Part shown: positions 58,270 through 64,000 of the stretch, piece after piece
Layout of the letters: every line of letters starts with the position of its first letter
Numbering within the stretch: the first letter of the stretch is position 1
Assembly (NCBI GenBank): GCA_963693285.1
Contig: OY848917.1
Location: 5,714,118 to 5,778,117, forward strand
Source: Xestospongia muta
Lineage: Eukaryota; Porifera; Demospongiae; Haplosclerida; Petrosiidae
Length of the DNA stretch: 64,000 nucleotides
Direction: 5' to 3'
Notes under the pieces: model-generated
The model's database searches: none
The model's input: the letters and a program-made list of their open reading frames with translations, nothing else
Told to the model about the DNA's origin: nothing
Position numbers and translations under genes: made by a program

Positions 58270-60461
58270 TTAAGAAGTCTGTCCTCTTCTACGTCCAGTC
58301 TCAATGAATGATTTATAATCACTGGCATAAAGGTTAGTAATAACTTCTCTAGCAAATTTGGAAGAATCTTCAGCATTCTGGTAGCCATGTTCTTGTTTCA
58401 ATTCGTCTGTAACCTAAAAAATGATACAAATTACACAAACATAATTATGATATTTATTACACATGAAATTATTAATAACCTCTTTCTCAATATCATCTAA
58501 TGATGACTGAATGGATGGTACTTCTAAGAACATCTTGAAGGCACGATAAAGATCAGCTGAGTTTTCATCCATTGGAGGGTCATTCCACAATACATTCCTC
58601 ATACCCTCGATCATCTTCTCAATAATATCCTCCTTGTTATACTCAAAACTTTTCTAAATATATATACATTAATATATATGTGTTATTACTTGTTCATAGA
58701 ATATACTGACCATCATTATATCAGCAACCATCTGCCATACTTCATACTTTCTGTCTTCCATTCCAAGATTCCTTGGTAAGTTTCGAAATGCCTCCTTAAA
58801 ATGATTTCCATATTGTAATATCACATTCTGATGAGTGATATCACCAGGTACTACATCTCCAAACATCTTTCTAGCATCTCTAGATGCATTAGCAAATCTA
58901 ATGTATATGAAGAATGAACAGTAATATGTATTTACAAACAAATATCCCACTTTTCTTCTAATGGTAGTTGGTTTTCTAGTTCCTCTATCTCCCTATAAAT
59001 AAAATGCTTCATAAGAATACAGTATTATGAATTAAATTATTTAATAATTAGAAATTTATATTTTTAAATATGTTTAGTGGTCAGAAGTGGTTTAGATGGA
59101 ACAATTATATCTTTTATAATTGTTTCTGTGTTATAGATTGTCTACAATTATAGTGTTTTTTATCATATAGATATTAAAATACAAAGGTGTAGGAAGCAAT
59201 TTCTAAGTGCAGAGGCCAATGGGTGTAATACGAAGGCATGGCTAGTTATTAATGGGTGGAACAGATTAATTAACTTGATTAATTATCATTAAGCGAAAAT
59301 GTTTCTTGTTGGTGCATTGCTAAAAGAGATTTTAGTTGTGGAAGGCAATGTCGTCACTTTAAGAGTTGCTTCTTTGTGACAGTTGCTAGAAGAATGTATA
59401 TTAAACTTAGTAGAAGCATCCTTCCAGTTGTGGTAACCTTTTGAAATAAATGCCATATCAAGATTAAGAGACCACTGAAGTTTTTTTCTGAATAAGCACA
59501 AGCACAAGTATATATAGCACAACACAACATCTTCATCTTCAACATAATGTAACCAAGACCATTTACTAAACCATGAAACTTGGAAGCTTCTCTTTACAAA
59601 CCACTTTTTCCCTAATTCCCTTTTTGGAAAAGGAAAAGTTAAAGGTTGGTGTGGTTGGTTAGGCAAATATCTACCACTATTACCAGCGCCATTCCATACA
59701 TGTGGCTTAGATTCAATGAAGTGTGAAGAAAGGGAAGAGCTACAGGTACACTGTAAAAATTGATTTGTTGATTTAACCAATGTATTGTTATACAGGTTGC
59801 AGGTAGTAAACTAATATGATGTGAAAATAGACATAACACTGTTTTGATTACTAATGTACTATTGTTTATGTAGCTATTAGTACATCAATAATAAAAACAG
59901 TGTTATGTTTACTTTCGCATTATATTAAGTTTGCTACATGCAACCTGTATAACAATATATTAGTTAAATCAACAAATCAATTTTTACGGTGTAGTAGAGT
60001 AGTTAATTAATTATTATTCATTATTAATAGTTTATGAATATTAATTATAACTATGAATATTAATGATTAACATTGCTAAAAAGTATACCGGCCATGGCTG
60101 TTACAGTCGCTACAGTTCCTATGCCACTGAAATAAGCAATAGCAATTAAAATTATCACACTGTCATCGTCCATACTTAAATTATATTAATTTTAAAACAT
60201 GATTCTGGGATCATACCTTTTTAAATCTTCAATGTCCTTATCTAATTGACTGCTTTCACTTTATGAAGACATCCTAAGATGTAGAGAAATTTTCAAATTG
60301 TTTACTTACCTTCGTAATTGTCTCTCTTCATCCGATAGTAAGCTATTAATACGTTAATCAAATAGGTAAATAAAATATTTTATTAAGAATCACCTGTGTC
60401 TTTCATTTTGTTCTACTAGCCCAACGTATGGAGTCTCCATTGAGCAATCGAGATTCTCCAT
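58270..60461 (-). CDS. Gene F: short coiled-coil paralog of gene D
   Basis: Eight exons: 60461-60394, 60342-60310, 60258-60217, 60118-60089, 58992-58951, 58897-58711, 58653-58480 and 58413-58270. They give 239 residues with all mini-exons in phase 2. The N-terminus MENLDCSMETPY has no Gly2, so no myristoylation. Mini-exons of 33, 42, 30 and 42 nt encode coiled coil (LLSDEERQLRR; SSQLDKDIEDLK), with a small Cys/His piece (NCSDCNSHG). The shared domain follows: FANASRDARKMFGDVVPGDI, then MIEGMRNVLWNDPP. The final exon ends GRRRGQTS and lacks the YxRPVLxYG block of D, E and G, so this is the shortest form. Intron 4 (~1.1 kb) contains a TTF-zinc-finger transposon relic and a MITE. Confidence 0.65.
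59289..59780 (-). pseudogene. TTF-type zinc-finger fragment of a hAT-like transposase
   Basis: An open frame of 163 codons. The core is PKRELGKKWFVKRSFQVSWF, then SKWSWLHYVEDEDVVLCYIY, LCLCLFRKKLQWSLNLDMAF, ISKGYHNWKDASTKFNIHSS and CHKEATLK. This is the TTF zinc-finger region found at the N-terminus of hAT-family transposases and ZMYM-like proteins. The usual Cys pair (C-x2-C) reads C-Y-I-Y/L-C-L-C and the final C-H is kept. The frame ends TRNIFA with no catalytic core. The first ~10 residues are MITE sequence, so the frame is a chimera. Located in an intron of gene F on the same strand. Confidence 0.7.
59747..59998. repeat. Foldback MITE with long terminal inverted repeats
   Basis: The left arm from ACACTGTAAAAATTGATTTG (59,749) is mirrored by the right arm ending CAAATCAATTTTTACGGTGT (~59,995). 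Pairing continues inward for ~110 bp, through GTTGATTTAACC, TGTTATACAGGTTGCA and CATAACACTGTTTT. It is almost a perfect hairpin of ~250 bp with no coding capacity. It abuts the TTF-finger relic. Confidence 0.85.
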
Positions 60462-61278
60462 TAGTAAAATGAGACAGGAAGTAAGTAGGTGTTCAAGTTA
60501 GGGGAGTGGTTGTCTATAGCTACGCGAGATTACCTTATATAGGGCAATGTTAGATATGTAATGTATAAATGTGTTTGTCAAAGTATACAAAGCTCTGTTC
60601 GTAATTATGCACTTTGATTAGCTAGTACAGAATACATACAACTAAAGGCGTAGGTTATATTCTCCATCATGCATAGTCAATTTTTAAGGTTAAGGCTTAT
60701 TAGCTGTGACTCAAACATACACTTTATTTTTCCATATCTTATACTACTTCTGTTATTACTATGAAAACACTTCTCAGGAAGTTTTGAATTGTTACATAGC
60801 ATTCATGTATAGTAAGTGCTTTACATACTGTCAATATAAAAATCCAAATGGTCAGTATGCACATGGCATATGACCCATCCTTGTCCTCCACGTCTCAAGA
60901 CTACTGTGTACAGCACATGTAAGTGAAGTTATATCAAGTACAGTAGGGAATGTATTAATCATTAAAGTTTTTATAGATGAAAACATAAAATGCACCCTTC
61001 TAAGAATTGTTTTGACACATTGATGCACTGTCAAAACCAATATTAATAATCAATTTATAATTTTTTTAATACTAAATCATTATAAATGTATCTATATAGG
61101 AAAAAATTTATCTGCACAAAATATTTTTTGCTTATAATTTAACAAGGTATAATTTAAAGCAAAACATGCTACTGCATACAATTAATCCTTTAATTTTTAA
61201 GTGGCAAGCTTAAGGAATGACAAGCTTACATCCTACTAATCGTTATTATGATTATTGGCTTGATCTAATAGAAAACTG

Positions 61279-61330
<52 letters not shown>

Positions 61331-61897
61331 GTTATTAATGACTACATGATTTCTCAGAAATATATACCTAATTACCATTGCAAATATAAACCTTTCCTAG
61401 AAATGTGAATACAATTACAAACATTGTATATCATTAACAGTATGTATAACACTGAAATATTTATACATACATATTGCAGTTGTAACACATGCATTTGCTA
61501 AATATGAATAAGATCTTTAAAGTATACTCAAGTTTTAAATGGTAGCTCTAAATAACTGTACCATGTTCACTTCACTATTATTAAAAGCACTATATTTGTG
61601 AACCTTGTATAATAGAATAAAGAATCAGTTTGCTGTGGTGTAATATAAAGTTTGTTCTTACTTTTTTAGTCATACATTATAGGAAGTTTAATATTATATA
61701 TATAGTATAATTCAAGAATACATAGATGTAGTATTGTATAATACATATACTTTATAAAAACTGTGATGATAGGATTATGTGGCATGTAACTATAGTAACA
61801 GCATTGTGATGTCACAAGAAAAGCATGTGACATAAGCTACAACACCTGGCTACAGCAAACGTTAGCAGACAATAACTCTAAGAGGTAAAGTGTAAAT
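60462..61897. other. Intergenic between divergent genes F and G
   Basis: Shared upstream region of F (minus) and G (plus), 1.4 kb. It contains the (TA)n tract at 61,281-61,325. No other feature recognised. Confidence 0.5.
61281..61325. repeat. (TA)n microsatellite
   Basis: About 22 uninterrupted TA units. A short open frame through it (YIYIYI) is an artefact. Confidence 0.95.
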
Positions 61898-63555
61898 ATG
61901 GGAAACTCTTTGGTTCTTCCAAGTTTTGGAAGAAAAAATGCCTATTCTGATAATGACGGTATTGAGGAATCTGTTCAGTCTATTGGGAAAGCTGCAACAA
62001 ACGCTGCAAGAATTGAAGCAAATAATTGGCATAGGTAAATCATGTATACTTATTTTATAAAATACGGTATTATTATGGCAAAGAAAATTTAAAGAGTTTA
62101 AAGAAAACACAACACTTGAAAAGGAATACCTTGAAAGGCAAGGAATAATATCATTGCGATATTTACTGAGAGTTGTACTTTCAGGATAAATAATGAGAAA
62201 ACTATTGAAAACGAGCAATTAAAGTCGGAATTAGAAAGGTATATATGAGAGATGTTAGTTTTATTGATTGTATTAATAACTAAAAATAGTTTGAAAAATG
62301 TTCAAGAAGAAAACAAAAGGTAATCAATCAACTTTTTAACGTTTTTAATCAAAGATAATAACGTATACACATTATAATAATTATTAGTTGCCATACAAGG
62401 ACAATATTATTTATAGTAGCTCTATAATGAAATCATGAAGTAAATAAGTAATACTAATATATTAATTATTTTCAAAATCTATAGATTGTGTGCAGATTTG
62501 AAAGATAAAGATATGTAAGTTAAATGAATTGCTTGAGATTAAATAAATTCAATTTAGAAGAATAAATGAATTGGAAAGTGAAATAGAAAGATTGAAAAGG
62601 TTATACTCAAACTGTGTTTACAAAATTATTTCAAATATTCTACTATAGTGAAGAAAGACAAATGAATAATGAGAAGAAACATTTGATGAGGTTTATTAAT
62701 TAATATTTACATACAGATTATAAGAACATTGATCTCAAATAGATTAAGGTCTGCTTCTTATGATTCAAGAAAAATAAATGGAGATGTTCTTCCTGGGGAC
62801 ATTACTCATGGTGATGTTCAAAGTAATTACATTCAGTTTTTTAAAACTTTTAATCGCTCTCGAGAGCAAAGTTCTAACACAGCTAATCACACAAGACTGA
62901 CAGCTATATGTTTACAAGTAAATAATAGGAAATTTTTAAATTTCAAGTTTATGATATACAATTTATAGAATGCATATGAACTTAGTTCCAGCAAAATCCT
63001 TAAAAATATGACTGAAGCGCTAAATGAGTTGTTTGAGGACCCTTCAAATGAAAATGTTGAAGAAATACTTGAGGATCACAAAACACTAGAAAGAAGAAAT
63101 GACATCTGTCGAGCATTTGCTATATTACTTTATCACAGTAATTCTAGTAAAAGTGATGAATTCCAAACAGAGGTAAGTTGTAAACATATCCTAATATATG
63201 CATTATTCCAACAATACAAAAGGTTTATCAAAAGCTGAATGTTAAATTTAAAGACAAAACACAGGATAATAACATGCTACGTGAAGCAGCTAAAATCGCT
63301 CAAGAAATGGTAACATTAATACCACCTATGATATGCAGTCAACCAGTCAGATACAATGAACATCATCATGATATAAAACAGTGTGCTTGGACTATAGAAG
63401 ATGGTCCATATAAACTTGTATATATACGTCCTGTTCTTTTCTATGGACGTAATGGAAATGTAGCTGCTAAAGGTCAAGTTGGAAACATTTCTACTGATGA
63501 TGAAAATGCAGTTAACAGAGCAACGAAGGAACATACTCCTGATTTGAATGATTAG
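61898..63555 (+). CDS. Gene G: coiled-coil paralog of gene D with Gly2 N-terminus
   Basis: Nine exons: 61898-62034, 62185-62238, 62290-62319, 62485-62514, 62558-62599, 62649-62690, 62743-62917, 62969-63172 and 63223-63555, giving 348 residues. Exons 2-6 (54, 30, 30, 42 and 42 nt, all phase 2) encode a coiled coil (RINELESEIERLKR; SEERQMNNEKKHLMR). Exons 7-9 carry the shared domain: LRSASYDSRKINGDVLPGDI, then IAQEMVTLIPPMICSQPVRY, then GPYKLVYIRPVLFYGRNGNV and AAKGQVGN. The N-terminus MGNSLVLPSFG has Gly2, but position 6 is Val rather than Ser, so myristoylation is less certain than in gene D. It lacks D's repeat region and LIM-like end, and so may show the ancestral form. AATAAA at ~63,674. 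Confidence 0.75.
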
Positions 63556-64000
63556 TCAATAACAAAAATAAGTGTAATCATACTATATGTTGACTTTGTT
63601 GATCATTTATGAATTTGTATTTCATTAAAGTATATTAAAGTGTGTGTCTATCATATGTAACAGACTTGTGACAATAAACTTTTTAAAGTTTTATTGGACT
63701 AAGCCAGAATTTGATGAAATAATAAATTATATGATAAAGTCACTTTCTCTCTCTCTTTATAACAAAGTTGTTATAATAACAAAACTAAAAGAAGGTAATA
63801 CAGAGGATTGCTGTCAAAAGTCTTAAAAGTACAGCAGTTATAATAATACATATATAGTTGACATAGTAACAACCACAATGACTGTTATTACTAATTTTGT
63901 TAAAACAACAATTCTAGGAAAGTATCTGTTCCCTATGTCACAATGAACGTTATCAGCAAATTCCTAGAAACATTTTGGCAGCTGTATATATGTGTAATTG
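63556..64000. other. 3' region of gene G to the window end
   Basis: 3' untranslated sequence with a polyadenylation signal near 63,674, then AT-rich DNA. A short frame at 63,644-63,826 has no family signal. Confidence 0.4.

Noticed and set aside
60089..60126. 38-nt version of gene F exon 4 encoding a hydrophobic GIGTVATVTAMA segment
   Set aside because: It leaves phase 1 and breaks the frame of the next exon. The 30-nt version with the nearer acceptor keeps phase 2 throughout.
61217..61408. Open frame through the (TA)n tract
   Set aside because: Made of repeated Tyr-Ile codons from a microsatellite; not a gene.
1..64000. tRNA or rRNA genes
   Set aside because: No cloverleaf with A/B box spacing or rRNA-like GC-rich conserved block was noticed by eye. 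A tRNAscan or Rfam search would be needed to exclude small RNAs.

Overview
This window is eukaryotic and animal-like: AT-rich, with genes split by short GT-AG introns and many decayed retrotransposons. A sponge is the best fit. That rests on the families present: several HSPA12-type Hsp70 genes, large secreted beta-helix proteins with a polytopic membrane C-terminus, and MABP and coiled-coil families. I recalled this family mix (an Amphimedon-like genome) from general knowledge and did not search for it. Coordinates of spliced genes are my own exon models. They rest on splice signals, phase consistency and comparison between paralogs inside the window.

Layout. (1) 1-33,600 and 40,001-41,753 hold four copies of one gene for a secreted/membrane beta-helix protein. 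Copy 1 (minus) runs off the left edge. Copy 2 (24,714-20,592, minus) is intact. Copy 3 (32,880-29,414, minus) has a 658-bp frameshifting deletion that removes most of the membrane region. Copy 4 (plus) is a 5' fragment in a circularly permuted segment. Copies 2 and 3 lie in a ~5 kb segmental duplication. (2) Between and beside them are HSPA12-like genes: A (6,630-11,495, degenerate), B (14,562-17,575, intact) and C (45,384-42,999 minus, intact). At least four HSPA12 relics lie near 26.2, 35.8, 39.2 and 42.1 kb. All three full models share a 219-nt middle exon with phase-0 borders. (3) 37.0-37.5 kb carries a small MABP-type protein gene broken by one in-frame stop.

(4) 47.4-63.6 kb is a cluster of four related, mostly unannotatable genes (D plus, E minus, F minus, G plus). 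Their coiled-coil N-termini are assembled from many tiny exons (12-69 nt, commonly 30, 33 or 42 nt), nearly all joined in phase 2. A conserved C-terminal domain follows, distantly reminiscent of mitochondria-eating-protein-type C-terminal domains. Gene D starts with an N-myristoylation/palmitoylation-type signal, carries a large Thr/Glu-rich tandem repeat and ends in a LIM-like zinc domain. Gene E instead has a Cys-rich N-terminal part. This cluster is the most original item in the window.

(5) Mobile DNA fills much of the rest: Ty3/gypsy gag, protease, RT, RNase H and integrase relics, a tyrosine-recombinase (DIRS/Crypton-type) relic inside an HSPA12 intron, a MULE transposase relic, a TTF-zinc-finger (hAT-type) relic, a foldback MITE and a ~320-bp dispersed repeat. 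The window looks like a zone of repeated local duplication, in which gene families expand and degrade alongside retroelements.
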